A DNA stretch of 64,000 nt from Endomychus coccineus (taxonomy: Eukaryota > Arthropoda > Insecta > Coleoptera > Endomychidae), in the NCBI GenBank assembly GCA_958510875.1, contig OY294069.1:1302001-1366000 (forward strand), written 5' to 3'. Below, piece after piece: positions 12,397-25,270 of this stretch. The position numbers and the translations under genes were made by a program. Positions within the stretch are counted from its first letter, which is position 1, and every line of letters starts with the position of its first letter. The notes beneath the pieces were generated by a model. The model did no database searches, had not been told where the DNA came from, and worked only from the letters and a program-made list of their open reading frames with translations.

Positions 12397-12455
12397 ATTT
12401 CTGGGAATAGAACCCGAGTCTCTGAGGGAGAGGCCGGTATCCTAGCCCTTTCTGA
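12397..12455 (-). repeat. tRNA-Glu-like remnant (SINE head or tRNA pseudogene)
   Basis: The minus strand reads CTAGGATACCGGCCTCTC, then CAGAGACTCGGGTTCTATTC and CC. It resembles the D-arm end, anticodon arm and T-arm (B box GGTTCTATTCC) of a tRNA-Glu. The acceptor stem and 5' D-arm are lost and the stems are imperfect, so it is not a functional tRNA. It could be the head of a tRNA-derived SINE or a lone pseudogene. Confidence 0.5.
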
Positions 12456-12979
12456 ATATTTGTTGATGTGCAATTTTGTTGTTGAAGCGTTATCTCGATT
12501 GGAGGATATTTCTGCAGTGGAGTTTCCAAATATTCAAAAGTCAGAAAGCTTTCTTATCAATGGAGGTAGTGGGTTACATAGAATTTTGAAGATTCCCAAT
12601 GGTTCGACAACTTTCGTTGTTACAAGTCTTGAGATGTTGGTTTCGTCGAAGTGGATGTCATCATGGTCAGTGTCAAACTTAACTCTCGCCAGTGCAAACC
12701 TATCGGTGTAGAGAAACATTATACACAGCATATGCTCTTTCACAAGAGTATCAACTGAAAGATACACATTTTATCAATGTAAGCACCACATATAGAACGT
12801 TGAAAACGAAGTACGAATAATTTTATCTATGATATTTACGATATATACCATGCCTTTTTCAGCCAGTCAGGAAGGATAGAGAACGTGGTTGAGGGAATGA
12901 GTTCCTTATCGGAAATGTATCATGTTTACGGTATATGCCGGGGAAAAACAATTGGAAAACTCGACTGCAAGTCAAGTCA

Positions 12980-13045
12980 AGACCCAGAGTTGAACCCAGG
13001 ACTCTTCCAAGTGAGTGTGTGCTAGGCCACCATATTACTGGCATT
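12980..13045 (-). repeat. tRNA-like sequence with A-box and B-box resemblance
   Basis: The minus strand carries TGGCCTAGCACACACTC, similar to a pol III A box, and about 30 nt later GGGTTCAACTCTGGG, similar to a B box. Spacing fits a tRNA-derived promoter. No cloverleaf acceptor stem is visible. It is most likely the promoter part of a SINE. Confidence 0.4.
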
Positions 13046-13147
13046 GAATGTTGTTGGAGGTGCACTGTGATTTGAAGTGTCAATTATTTCCATCGTGCCT
13101 TTTTGATATTATAATAGAAATTGTGACGATGACCCTACTCTCTATGA

Positions 13148-13505
13148 GCAGGAGAGGCCTTAAACTGGTGACCGGATTCCTCTCAGGACATTGTCATCTG
13201 AATAAACATCTACACACAATTGGCATTGTTGAAAACCCAGCTTGTAGTAGATGTGGAGAGGCGGGCGAAACTGCCTCTCATATCCTAAAGAATGTCCAGC
13301 ACTGAATTTTTTTAGACTACAACACTTTGGCAGCACATATATGCCGCTTGAAGCTGTAAAAGATATTAGTCCATGCAAAAACTTAGCCTACGGCAATGCC
13401 TTAGGCTTGCTGGACTGATTCTTGTATCAAGGGGAGCACAATGGACCCAATAATGTGATCTAAGTGCTCCGGACTTGTACTCCCCCGTTTTGATTGATTG
13501 ATTGC
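13148..13505 (+). pseudogene. LINE 3' end (RNase H tail, zinc-knuckle region, 3'UTR)
   Basis: Reads LVTGFLSGHCHLNKHLHTIG followed by VENPACSRCGEAGETASHIL. This is the conserved tail of LINE ORF2 after RNase H (a His/Cys motif of the C-x2-C...H type). A frameshift follows, then residues ending in GLLD and a 3'UTR that ends in TTGATTGATTG. Homologous 3' ends occur at 36172-36262 (+) and 47158-47420 (-), and all stop in the same TTGATTGA-type tail. That tail is therefore the true 3' end of this LINE family. Confidence 0.8.
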
Positions 13506-14680
13506 CGATGAAAGGATGAACAAATAGTAATTATGATGAGCAATTAAAGGGATATCCTACTTGGGAGTAAACAATCCATACCGTAGTTTAGTCTTCGTTC
13601 TATAACCATCTCCTAGATCTACACCACTGACGTCGTCTAAGAGGGGATTCGCAGAGTTGGTGCTTTCTCTCTCAATATCGAGATCTGTACAGATATCGAA
13701 ACGAATTAGCAGCGAAATTATAGGCTTTTAAAAGCCGCTATCTTCATTGGGCTTATGATTTGCCTCGGGTCCGATCGATTATATTGTGGTACTCTCGAAT
13801 ATATCGCATCGCGCTTGGTGATAACCATCCCCGTTCTCTCACAGAGAGAGACCAGATGGCTAAGGCCATAATTCAAACTGTTACACTTATGTTTGCGGTT
13901 TTATAATTTGAAAGCGGCGACTCGGGAATCAACTCTAATGTATTTATAATAAATACGCGAGCCGCGCACTGATCTTATTAAGCGATATATAGACGCACTC
14001 TGTGTTGATACCGGTGCGGTGGTCGTCGTGTATTATTTCGAAATGGATATCGATGGGCGCGGGACATTGCGGTTTCTGGTTTGTACAGTTCGTGGCGGAT
14101 TGAAAAATTCGCTAATGATCTATTAGTTCTTGATATAGTCGAACGACTAGACGGTAATGAAAGGTAACGTTCATTATATGTCATCGACACTGCATTGTAT
14201 CAACTGTTATGTGGTCAAGTCGTTTTACCAGTACATTGCTCGATTATTTTGTTTGCAACGAAACTGGAAAAGCAAGAAGTTTGAGGATCCGGAAACGAGA
14301 TCATTTCATAAGTTTCTTAATTTCTCTAGGAAGTGACTCCAAAAGGATGAAAATTGAACAATCACGTGTTAGAAACTTAATCTAATCCATGAAGGTACTA
14401 CCTATAGGTTGCTCCAGAGTTTTTACGAGACGAAATAAGGTCGAAACTACCGTCAACTCAGCAGCTTTGATAACAACGCTTTACAAATTCTGAGTTATAT
14501 TTGATAAATATTTATATTTTTCTTCATGAATATATCTTATGTTTTATGTAATCTAATATCCATCCTGGTATCAGCCAGCGACCTAGCTGTTGGAAAATAG
14601 TAGCGTTCACCCATTGTTTTTGTTCATCACAGCTTTTCATGGGTTTTATGTAAATAGATATACAAAAGCGAGAATACATT
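13506..14680. other. Intronic sequence, nothing recognised
   Basis: Slightly richer in GC around 13620-14180, with several CG-containing words but no coding motif. The open stretch at 13978-14190 (-) has no recognisable similarity. Confidence 0.45.
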
Positions 14681-14681
14681 A

Positions 14682-15545
14682 TTGTACAATTTCACAGGAG
14701 GCATTCCACAAGGCTACGTATTTAGACCCTTATTGTGGAACATCATCTACGATGAGGTTACCCATGACTTCGCAGATGATACTGCTGTGATTGTCATTGC
14801 CAAGTACTTGGAAGAAGCCGCTCAGAAAGCTGACAGAAACTGTGACACTCACCGTTGGGGGTTGCGACATACCTTCGCAGTCATCATTTACATACCTGGG
14901 AGTTCAGATAGATTCCAGGCTGTGGTTCGACGAATATCTGGGTGTGGTGAGCACGAGAGCAGCTGTAGTGGTCAACGCAATGTCCAACATTGGAGGACTT
15001 ACTCAGAGTCGCAGAAGGCAACTCTCCAGCGTCGTCAACTCTGAAATGCTGTACGCAGACCCAAGGTAGGTGTGCTCTACGAGTGGCGCACATAGATGGT
15101 AGAGGAAAGAGCGGAGATCTAAAGGCGTAGACCCAGAACTCTGGAATGCTTCCACCAAGGGGTGGTGGACCAATCGCCTCATCCCAGATATTGCAGTAGA
15201 AGGCACGGAGAGGTATATCACTACCTCGTGTAGCTACTAATAGGACATGGGTGGTTTAAGGCGTATCTGTACCGTTTTCGATTGGAAGATGAAGCGTCGT
15301 GCCCGACCTGCCAACCAGTGCCCAAAGACTCAGAGCACGTCCTGTGCCATTGTCCCCGTTTCAACGTAACGCGCGAGATCCTGCAAGGGAATCTACAGCA
15401 GCAGTTGTCCCCGGAGAATGTCGTTGAGGAGATGCTTGAGTCACAGATAGACTACCTGCAATGCGGTGTCCGATTTTGCGGCCACCGTATTGGAGGAGCT
15501 CAGACGTACAGACAACGAAAGAAGAGGTCAGGAGTGGCATAGAAG
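14682..15545 (+). pseudogene. R1-like LINE ORF2, RT motif 4 to C-terminal Cys/His region
   Basis: Begins with GGIPQGYVFRPLLWNIIYDE, then THDFADDTAVIVIAKYLEEA: the RT palm with FADD in place of YADD, typical of R1/Loa-group LINEs. After a frameshift comes SSFTYLGVQIDSRLWFDEYL (thumb). Degenerate sequence follows, then FRLEDEASCPTCQPVPKDSE and HVLCHCPRFNVTREIL, the C-x2-C-x8-H-x4-C motif at the ORF2 end. The last stop is near 15542. Internal stops and frameshifts make it non-functional. The 5' half is absent. It is a different LINE lineage from the TTGATTGA-tailed family. Confidence 0.85.
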
Positions 15546-17398
15546 GAGACGGTGAACAGCTAGACCAGGGAAAGGCACATAACAGTCATTTCGTCCCCCC
15601 GCTGAGAAATGCTTGATGGCGGTCCCGCGAGACGCTGGGACGTAACGGGAGGTGGGCTTAAGTGTGTAGACATCTCACACACTGAAAATCGCGGGCTTCA
15701 CAGCGTCTTTTGAAGATTTCCACCAACCTTAGCAAAAAAAAGTAGTCTAGATCGATTCTGAAATGCTCCAAACGGACATATCTGTGAAAATTTGGAACAT
15801 CTTTTTTGGAACGATCACAATACTCCTAACACTATATACTACGTATAGTAAGGGAGGTAAAGATGGCTTACGATTAATTTTTTTTACTGAAGAAGGGGTA
15901 TAACACTTTGAGAGCCTTGGTCCTAGTGTATTGTGGAACACGCGAAAACAAGGAATTGCGAAAATTGGAAACTGCATATGGAAACCCGTGTAAAGAAGGT
16001 TGTTGCATCTTTGCCCATGGGGTCTACGGCCATGGGCCTAACCAGTCATAACCTACGCAGCCGTTGTGTGATGACTGGCGGTGGAAAAGGTTCTGCCCGG
16101 GTTGCGGGGAACATGTCGCAGTGACTTGCCTGCGTAGGGATAACATGCGCTATGAGGATCTACCCAATAGGGCTCTCGAGGTCCTGGTGGGGCTCATCAA
16201 TCTACATTTCCACATCTAAACGGTCTCTGCGGGTACTGCTTATCTAAAGCGTTTGCTGGTACAACTCACGGACGACCTCAAAGTAGCGCCTCTAGCGGCG
16301 AGCGAATTATTAGTTGATAAGCCGAACTCGATGTTCAACCTATATCGAGAAAACCCTATTATGTTTTCAACTTGCTGATAGCGGCAACTCAAAGTGGCAA
16401 AGTCATTTTGTTAATTTTTGATGGACTAGTTTAGTAGTTTTGGGAATACTTAGTTAATAAGTTTTTTGTAATTGATTGATTTTTCTTGCGTATTATTAAA
16501 GTTTCCAAAAACTCCTCAAGATTCGTGGGGACGCCGATTTGTATCCTTAAACACGTGTTTGCGTATTGGCTTGCTGGTTGGGGCCATAAAGATATCAATC
16601 AATGGGTTATAATAAGGAATGGCGATGAATACCTGACTTTTTTGAATAAATTGCGTTCTGAATTTCACTCAAGCTATAGTGATTCTCCAATAATTGCATT
16701 TATTAATTTCTCTCATTAGATTGTGTCGGAAACGGGATGAGGAAATAGCCACGTGATAGATGAAGAATCAATATTTATAATGTCGTTATTCCCTCACGTT
16801 GCTGGCGAATAACGACATCAATTTCTTAACAACGTAATCGCAATTAAAACTTCGAATGAAATTAGGTTAAAACAAGAGACGACGCCCTCGTAAATTCGAT
16901 AATGTGTGAAATATACAAAGTTGACATACCCTCTTCAACTCTCACGGTGACGGTAACTTGACACTCAATGAACAGTTTCCGTCGAAATTACGTTCCCGTT
17001 CCCTTTTGCCTGGCCTGGAAAAACGTCCCGAGAGTCGAAAGGGTGAACTCTCATCGGAGAATTAACGTTTTCTCCGAAATGAATTGTTGCCGTTAAAAAA
17101 TTGGCAACCGAAAAGTTCTGCATGCCATTCTGTGTACCTATTCCATACACGTTTTAGAATATTGCCTCACTTTTCGATTAAAATACATGAATTATGAACT
17201 GTTCTGTACCACAATATATAAATAAGTAGCTCAATTCTTTTGGATTATAATAATATGATATGTTTATTTAATTGCATACCTAAAACAGATAGGCCTCACA
17301 GTATGTTCGAAGAATAGATTCATCTATCGATACGTTTTTGTCTACTGAGGATGAGAACTGATTAATCGAAATCCTAGTGGATCAGTTCAGTTTAGATG
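15546..17398. other. LINE 3' flank and unassigned sequence
   Basis: 15546-15720 is GC-richer and is probably the 3'UTR of the R1-like LINE. At 15980-16051 (+) a short frame reads NPCKEGCCIFAHGVYGHGP, which looks like half of a CCCH zinc finger but stops at once. A following frame (about 16073-16215) has FCPGCGEHVAVTCL. These may be debris of one coding region. Nothing else is recognised. Confidence 0.35.
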
Positions 17399-17400
17399 TA

Positions 17401-20400
17401 GTCCAAGCAATAGACAGAAATGCGTGCAGAAATTAATACCTGGAAAAAAAATATGAGCGTATAGGAAATTGAATTTAAAGGTGAGTTTCTGGTAAATGCA
17501 ACTCGATCCGAGATGGCGAACATAACCTAAAAAATTGGCAAAGTTGCAAAAAGTGGTTTTTCTTGAATAATTAAAAAACTAAAGCACGGATCGGAAAAAA
17601 ATGAATGAGAAAGTTGTAGGTATCAAATAGATCTATCGATTCGTCCATAGTGATTACCAATATCATTCATACTTTTCGAGTTATATTGAAAAAACCGTTA
17701 AGAATCGGGGTATCGAGAAGCCGTTAACTATCACGTTTCCATATTTATTGTTTCCTGTACATATAGCCCATGGAAAGCTAAGAGAACACTTTTTTTCTTA
17801 ATTTGAAATATTGATTATTTTTCAAAATATATCGATTTTTCGAAAAAAAGACGCTCTCATAAATTGGCTAGATCTTCTCAGGAAATAGTCCCGGAGTAAC
17901 GATTTTAGGCTTATTTTCTTCATGAAGAGTTGTGCTATAATTTCATTGAAGAAATGTAGCGATTTTTTCAATTTTTAGGGGGAAAAATGACTTTGAAAAA
18001 ATTTTATCTTTTTTAACATGTTTTTTTCAGATTAGTTTTATAATTTTAATTTTAGAAAAATGTCTTTGACGGAAATCGATTTCTAAAATTTTTTTACGAA
18101 TTGGCAAAAAAAATTTTTCCACCTACGATCTTCTGGACCAGCGATAATTCTTTTATTTCAAAAAAAACTGTAAGACGCAATACACATTATACAGAAGTGT
18201 GTTTTATGGAGGTTAATGTTAAATACCTACATTTTCAATAAAAAAATACTGTGATATGTTTCATTGATCCATACATAGTATTAGAAATTGAGTAACAAAG
18301 CTAAGCGTGTGCGGCTGCCGGAGCGTGAGGCGGAGTGGGGGAAGCATTGAGCGCTCGCACTGAAAACTGATTTCGCGCGTTCAAAGTGGCTTTTGCTTGC
18401 AAAATCTTCAATATTTCGGCTTCTGGATAACGTACAAAAATAGACTCGGAAATATTTATTTTTTATATTTCTAATTTGTTCTACTTTTTATGTCATTCAA
18501 ATCACGATTTATTATCAAAACAGTATTTTCCATGTCATACCTCAAGTTTTTTGCTCAAGGAATCATACTGACGTTATGCTTGCGGTTCTCTTTAACAGTT
18601 ATTTAATTATTTCAGTAAATATGTTTTTATGATACAAAATTAAATAAATACATGTTGAGATAAGTTAGAAATTTCATTTATTTACAAAATTATTATGAAA
18701 TATTTATACAATCCTTACAATCAAAGTAGCGGTATACAGCTTATTCGCCTTATATTAATAAAATGTATTCAAATTTTTCTCTTCTTCATTGGAGAATTGC
18801 CTCCTAATTCATTTTCTTCTTCTTCTTCTACTTCGATGTTTTGGTTAAGAAGATTGTCGAAAGCGTCCAGAGATTCTTCATTTATTTCGATGTTAGCAGG
18901 AGTTTCAAAGTTCACATTGTGCTGAGGCACAATGTGCAAATACTCGCACATTTAAGAAACTTTTTTTTACAGCCACATACTTTCGTTTTGCAACCAGTCG
19001 CACAGGTACATGATATTTTTTTCATTATTTCCTCTGGCATCAACGGTTCCTCAGTATAAACTGACATTGATACATTATCTGCAACTTTCCATCCCCAGTG
19101 AGTTATATCTTTATCGTTGCCCAACAAGTTTTGCAATTGCAAGTAAACTCTGAAGGCATATTGTCTGGCGGCTCCTTCAGTAAGCTTCTTTCTTAATGTA
19201 ATATAGCAAAGAAATTATTTGGCACATATTCCCAGCACTTTCTTCACGAAGAAAATTTCTTTATAGAAAACATCTAGTAATTGAAGGTAATCTGGATAAG
19301 AGTTCAATATTTTTAATAATTTGTTATTCCCTTATTTGTACATCGAAGAAACTGTATTATAGCCCTATACGGCGTGAAGAAATGCTACATATTCGAGGCC
19401 AAATTCAAGACAGTTATATTTAATAGAATTAGTACTCACCAAACAAAACAATAACTTGTCACTTGTATTCCACCTACGTTTTCTATTACACTGTTGACTA
19501 ATCGCTAAATTATTCAAACAAATAATTGAAAAATATAAAAATTTCAAGAATATTATCACGAACACACAATTCTCTTTGAACAGAACTTGTATTATTGTAC
19601 ACTATCGTTCACTTGTAGAATATGCTGGTGCTATGACGTATTACACGAAAAATACAGTTTTGAAAATAAATAATAGGTCTATTTTGCTTCTAAGGCGAAA
19701 ATAAATACGATATTCGTGTTTGCTTTGAACGCACGGAATCAGTTTTCAGTGCGAGCGCTCAATGCTTCCCCCACTCCGCCTCACGCTCCGGCAGCTGCAC
19801 ACGCTTAGCTTTGTTACTCAATTTCTAATATTATGGATCAATGAAACATATCCCAATATTTTTTTATTGAAAATGTAGGTATTTAACATCAACCTCCATA
19901 AAACACACTTCTGTATAATGTGTATTGCGTCTTACAGTTTTTTTTTGAAATAAAAGAATTATCGCTGGTCCAGAAGATCGTAGGTAAAAAGTTTTTTTTT
20001 GCCAATTCGTAAAAAAATTTTAGAAATCGATTTCCGTCAAAGACATTTTTCTAAAATTAAAATTGTAAGACTAATCTGAAAAAAACATGTTAAAAAAATA
20101 TGAAATTTTTTCAAATTCATTTTTCCCCCTAAAATTGAAAAACTCGCTACGTTTCTTCAATGAAAATATAGCACAACTCTTCATGAAGAAAATAAGCCCA
20201 AGATCGTTACTCCAGGACCATTTCCTGAGAAGATCTAGCCAATTTATGAGAGCGTCTTTTGCCCGAAAAATCGATATATTTTGAAAAATCATCAATATTT
20301 CAAATCAAGAAAAAATCTGTCTCTTAGCTTGCCATGGGCTATATGTACAGGAAACAATACATATGGAAACGTAATAGTTAACGAATTTTCGATACCCCGA

Positions 20401-20705
20401 TTTTTAACGGTTTTTTCAATATAACTCGAAAAGTATGAATGATATTGGTAATTACTGTGGGACGAATCGATAGATCTATTTGATACCTACAACTTCCTCA
20501 TTCAACTTTTTCCGATCCGAGCTTTAGTTTTTTAATTATTCAAGAAAAACCACTTTTTGCAACTTTGCCAATTTTTTAGGTTATGTTCGCCATCTCGGAT
20601 CGAGTTGCATTTACCAGAAACTCACCTTTAAATTCAATTTCCTATACGCTCATATTTTTTTTCCAGGTATTAATTTCTGCACGCATTTCTGTCTATTGCT
20701 TGGAC
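17401..20705. mobile_element. 3.3-kb DNA transposon with ~970-bp terminal inverted repeats
   Basis: Outer ends are GTCCAAGCAATAGACAG at 17401 and CTGTCTATTGCTTGGAC at 20705, directly flanked by TA on both sides (17399-17400, 20706-20707). This fits a TA target duplication. The two arms stay alignable for roughly 970 bp to about 18374 and 19735, with inner ends carrying GCTGCCGGAGCGTGAGGCGG and its inverse. The central 1.35 kb encodes a decayed protein on the minus strand (see 18770-19200). Arms of this length are unusual. The superfamily cannot be named from what remains; it could be an internally deleted or foldback derivative. Confidence 0.85.
18770..19200 (-). pseudogene. Element-borne protein with CXC (tesmin/TSO1-like) cysteine motif, decayed
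   Basis: Minus-strand reading inside the long-TIR element: KLTEGAARQYAFRVYLQLQN, then DKDITHWGWKV and a Cys-rich segment of pattern C-x-C-x3-C-x4-C-x-C-x6-C-x3-C-x2-C (CTCATGCKTKVCGCKKKFLK and CASICTLC). An acidic tail (EVEEEEENELGG) follows. This ARQ-FRVYLQ-GW-CXC arrangement recurs in uncharacterised insect proteins, probably transposon-linked (recollection of the pattern, not a search). CXC motifs bind DNA in TSO1/tesmin/MSL2 proteins. Stops split the frame, and a further piece near 19365-19565 may be its N-terminal side. Confidence 0.5.
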
Positions 20706-20707
20706 TA

Positions 20708-23289
20708 ATGAGGCAAGGTGAGAGACAACACCATTTAAGTAAATATAACAAGGTGATGCTCGCAAGGGTGGAATACCATAGCTCTATTTCTTCTTCAATC
20801 TTTGTTCCATATATATTACATGCTCATGGAGCTTAAAAAAAATACTAGAAATCATAAAGATATAAAAGGAAGAAGAACTGTTCTGCTGCTAATAAAGAAA
20901 TTAAAAATGATCTGTATTACTATAGTGGGGGAATTACCCGGTTCATAAATCTAAGGTAAGCAATACAGTTTGGGAAGATTAGAATTTGGAAGTTCAACTT
21001 TGTATTTTGAATCATCGGAGATTACAGCCATATACGATTTTGATGAATTATTGGCTAGCTTAACGCATTTTGATAACGGATTCCTGGTAATCTGTTCATA
21101 CGGACCATCATTTGATAAGATATTCACCAAATTGTGATAATTACAGTTTATCATTTGAAGACCATGGTCGATAGTGAATCATAGTTTATCATAGATTATC
21201 CCAGAGACCCTGATAATTTCTCGTTTACCAGGGAATATGTCAAAAGTTGCTGAAAGTTAACTGTTAATCGCAATAACACAGCGGTACGGTTTAGGTGAAA
21301 GAGGTTGTTGTTTGGAAATGTATCCGATGATGGCCTAAGCCGGCGTAACGGATCCCTGTTTCGAAGTAACCTGAGATCCAGGAGATTTACGGCAAAGTGT
21401 CGATCTGCGGAAAGACCACACACACGCAATTCCGAACTAATAAACCATGTTCTCATTAGCACACATATCATATTTTAACACTGTGTTACTTCGTTAAAAC
21501 TCTAAAATAGCATTTGTCACTGTGACAGTGGAGGAAGGTAGGACGGTAAATCATCGAATAAATGCCGCCACCATCGGTCGGGATATTTTTACGGCACCCT
21601 CTGTACTATTCGGCTAACTTACGATATACATCCTGCTAATTAAAAAATAAAAAATTATACATAAGTATGCAATAAACTTTATTACAAATTGGAAGGAACT
21701 ACATCTGTCTGATAATGGCTTCAAATTGTTAGTTTAACCTACGAATATATCTTCCCAAGTCCTCAAGAGCATAACCTGCTTCAATTCAGATGAAATTCAA
21801 CTTTCCATACGATGGAAGGTGATTCCATCAGAAAGTCAAGAATGTGGAAAGGAAAAAATCGGGATCTCCTGTTTTGGACAATATTTTTGTGAGCGAACTT
21901 GCACTCCTTAAAAACAAAATTAAATTAGTTTCCAAAAGTATGGTATAGATATGCCCATAATATTTTCGCGATTATGTGAAGATTTTGAGTTACATGATTT
22001 TTTAAACACGCCTAATAGCCAATTTGATTCACTGAAATACACTGTCGCCTTAGAAACAGATAAGCAGCTTTCAATACGACCAATATTTGATCAATAATTT
22101 AAGTTTTAAACAAGCAATTATAACGCAACCAACAAATTAGAGCCATTACCTTCGAATAGTTCAAAAAAGTTAGAAACCGTCTTAATACGCTGTTCAATTG
22201 CCATGCTTGCATAATTCATTGCCATCAAATATTTATTCAAGGTTTATCTTTCGGTGAAAAGTTTGCTTGCATTGCTCTTTTCCCTCTGCTCGAGCTTCCT
22301 TGCATTCTTCCAGGTCGTAAGACGAAAAAGGAATTTATTACATTCCGTTTTATCTTCAGCTGAGGGTAACCCATTGTTTGCATTATTATCCCCAAATATT
22401 ATTTAAACAGACTCTTTCAATCTAGTTTCTTTTAAGAGACCCATCTAGAAGCTATTACAATCTGGAGACATCAACTCATTTATCTACTCACAATTATTCT
22501 CACAAACAAAAATACCTCATCATTCGCAATAAAATTCCAATGAACACACCTCTACGTTATATTTATCGTGAATATAGAAATATTACGAGCACTACCCTGT
22601 ATTGAAAGTGCATATTAGCTGTACTGCGATCGATATGATGTATTTGGGTTATCATCATGCGGAAGAAATAACATAATTAGAATCGTAAAACTCACTCGAC
22701 AACAGTTAATGCACGCGGAAAGATAAATATTCAATAATCAATCGTTAACCAACATTAATTAAAATTCTTCGACCGTCCCAGCTACACGTGAAGTGTATAC
22801 CAGTGTACGATCAATTCTCGATATTAAAGCGGCAAATCCATTCTCTAATTACGAATAGGCGTGACAAAATATAGCTCAGACATCAACGTTCAAGTAATTG
22901 ATCGAATTCAAAAACGAGTACACTCGTTCGTTGTACAGGACCGTAATTAGCCATGCCGATTGCCTTGTTCCTTCCACAGAGTTCGTGGCAGTCTTTGATT
23001 ATAACAAATTTCTTCACCATTCAGTCATAGAATATTGTACTATACTATGCACACTTCTATTCTATCCAAATGTCTTAATTTCCGTCCTCAAATCAAACGA
23101 GATATGCACCTTTTTTTACAAAGCTGTTTTGTCTCTTACTTTGTTTTTATGAGGTGATTAGAATGTTTCATAAAGATATGTTATTGAAGCTGACGTTAGG
23201 TCAACCACAGATGAACAAAAATTAATTTAGAATGAACTTCTACTTGAACTACTTCCTCTCCATATCTTTTTGGAGAAAAATGTAACATG
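20708..23289. other. Intronic sequence, nothing recognised
   Basis: No coding similarity. The open stretches are short and lack motifs. Confidence 0.5.
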
Positions 23290-23297
23290 CAGGCATT

Positions 23298-23640
23298 ATG
23301 GAGCTGAATACGCTGTTGGCAGACCTGGAAAGTCACAATGTTTTGAGAATGGTCTCAGGTACCAACAATTACCAACGTCAGCATTTCTTCCCAGAAAGAG
23401 ATGAATGGATTCAGAATCTATTGAGGGCACCTTTTTGCACACAAACTGCTCCAATACTCCCCGAGGAGTTGGATCCGGAATATCCAATGCTTATGCAATT
23501 ACGTTTCAACCAGAGCCAGACCAAATGCAACAGGTTCGCAGAGCGGTAGAATTTTTTTCTGACAACCAAGCGGCTCTCAAAGCGATTGGTTCCTATGGTT
23601 GTAACAGAAGAATCGGCATGGAGCTATCAAAAAGCTACTA
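23298..23640 (+). pseudogene. Small LINE RNase H fragment, frameshifted
   Basis: The frame starting at 23405 ends in RRAVEFFSDNQAALKAIGSY and GCNRR. It matches the FSDSQAALKAL block around the second acidic residue of LINE RNase H domains. Upstream residues in the neighbouring frame (NNYQRQHFFPERDEW) are not recognised. It is too short to assign a clade. Confidence 0.5.
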
Positions 23641-24010
23641 GTCATGTAACCAGGTAATGATATACCACATTTTGTAAACGCGGAGCGAGATTCCGTAAAA
23701 TTACACAAGTTACACAAAATGGTATTTCCTAACGAGGCTTATATACAAGATTTTGTCTCAGCTTGATAATATTATCCTTTAAACCCCTGATTCTTTCTTC
23801 AATTTCCGCAATTCTTGATAGTAGTATCAACCCAGGAGGCATGAAAAACCAACTACAATCAAGTCGGTGGGTGAATGTCAGTTTGAAAATTTATTTCAGA
23901 TTCTCATTATTTCATTTTATTTTTAAATGAATCAGATTCAGATATTCCAAGCGATATTGAAAAAGCTCCATATAGCAAGTGCAGTAGCAGCATCAGTGAT
24001 TCAAAAAACG

Positions 24011-25270
24011 TGTGGCACTCGGGGACTGCCGCGGTGAAGCTATTGCATAGCATTTTTTCTCAACTTATACAATTATAATTATTTATTTATTTTTAATTTA
24101 TGCAGTATTTTTTTTTCTTTGAAATTAATTCAAGTTTTTTCTTTGATATTAATTCAAGTTACACTTCTTGAGCGTGGTGACCGATAAGAAAACAAATTTT
24201 TTTCTTTTATTGAATAAATGAGAAGTTAATATCGTTTAAAATATTTTAATTATCTTACAATACATGTAGGTTATTCAGGAATTTGTTATCATTGAAACTA
24301 TAGGTTTACGGTAACTGAAATAAGAGACATAAGTTTGAAACTTGATATCCTCCAAATATCTGGAAAATACCGCGTCAATGGTGGCTCCATATTTTGTTGT
24401 GGATTCTTGTGGATCATTATTCATTTTCAAATTCAATTTTTCCGAAAGAAAAGTTGTCAACCGCTCTGATTTTTTATCAGCGAAGTTGATGTTGAAATCG
24501 CCAGCCAAGATAAGTGGAAATTTATTACCATTTGTATTTTCGACCCTTCTTCAGTGTACTCCAGTAAAGTGCGATGAATAAAATGCTCTACCTCGTCCAA
24601 TTTTGGATTCGGAGAAATGTAAATTGCTACCATGACTATGTGTAGGCCATTTCTAAGTTTGCATAAGCACGCACAAATATCCCCAAAAAATGAGCGCCTA
24701 ACATTAACATCGCTAACGTGTGCAATATTTATTTCAATATTCGGAGTCATAATATTAGTTACATTATTATTATTTTGGTAAATAGCTACCCTACCTTCTG
24801 GAACAGTGTCTCGTTTGAATTGAACAATACAATTGAAATTAGGTATTTCAATCGGATTATCATGCGCCATGGAAGTTTCGGTAAGAAGTAACACATTTGT
24901 TTGTCTCGTAACTGAATCTTGTAAATCGTATTTGCGACTATTTAGACTTTGGCAATTGAAAGTCATTATTGAAATGCCATTTCTATTACTGAGGAAATCT
25001 AAAACTTTGAGCTGTCGTCTGAACACTATTTAAAGGCAGTCTTTTGAACTCTTGCAACAAAGATGCAGTCGATGCAGCTTGCCTTCGATTATTATAAAAC
25101 TTGAATGTAGAATTATCGTTTTTTGTCGTGATATACAATTTTTCAATATTAGTCACCCGAGAGAGCGCAACATAAACGAGTTCCTGTTATTTTTCGTTAC
25201 GGAATTTCTTGATTCGGTCGCCGCGCTCAAAGCCCGCGATAAAAGCTATATGCAATATATGCAATAGCTT
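24011..25270 (-). mobile_element. Non-autonomous Helentron-like element, copy A
   Basis: Same family as 27592-28866 and 34629-35887. Read on the minus strand, it starts AAGCTATTGCATATATTGCA and TATAGCTTTTATCGCGGGC, runs through a Pif1-helicase motif VI and an endonuclease domain, and ends GCTATGCAATAGCTTCACCG...GAGTGCCACA. The AAGCTATTGCATA words near both ends are in inverted orientation, as in the subterminal inverted repeats of Helentrons. No target duplication is seen, as expected for rolling-circle elements. The coding part (24275-25196) is broken by a deletion near 24530, and the last catalytic His is changed (YFSYRKPIV). Confidence 0.7.
24275..25196 (-). pseudogene. Helentron Pif1 motif VI plus endonuclease domain, copy A (frameshifted)
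   Basis: Frame begins ELVYVALSRVTNIEKLYI (Pif1 motif VI), then an exonuclease-endonuclease-phosphatase domain: TFNCQSLNS (Asn), VLLLTETSM (Glu), VAIYISPNP (Tyr), then AGDFNINFAD (Asp/Asn) in a second frame, GATIDAVFSRYLED (Asp), and YFSYRKPIV where copy C has His. Loss of the SKILGTNGDKFPL segment shifts the frame. The nuclease is therefore inactive in this copy. Confidence 0.75.

Noticed and set aside
15980..16215. CCCH-like and CPGC-containing frames
   Set aside because: Each frame is under 50 codons and interrupted, and Cys spacing is incomplete. It could be debris of a coding region but cannot be named.
20071..20295. Open frames in the right arm of the long-TIR element
   Set aside because: The same DNA occurs inverted in the left arm and no protein similarity is seen on either strand.
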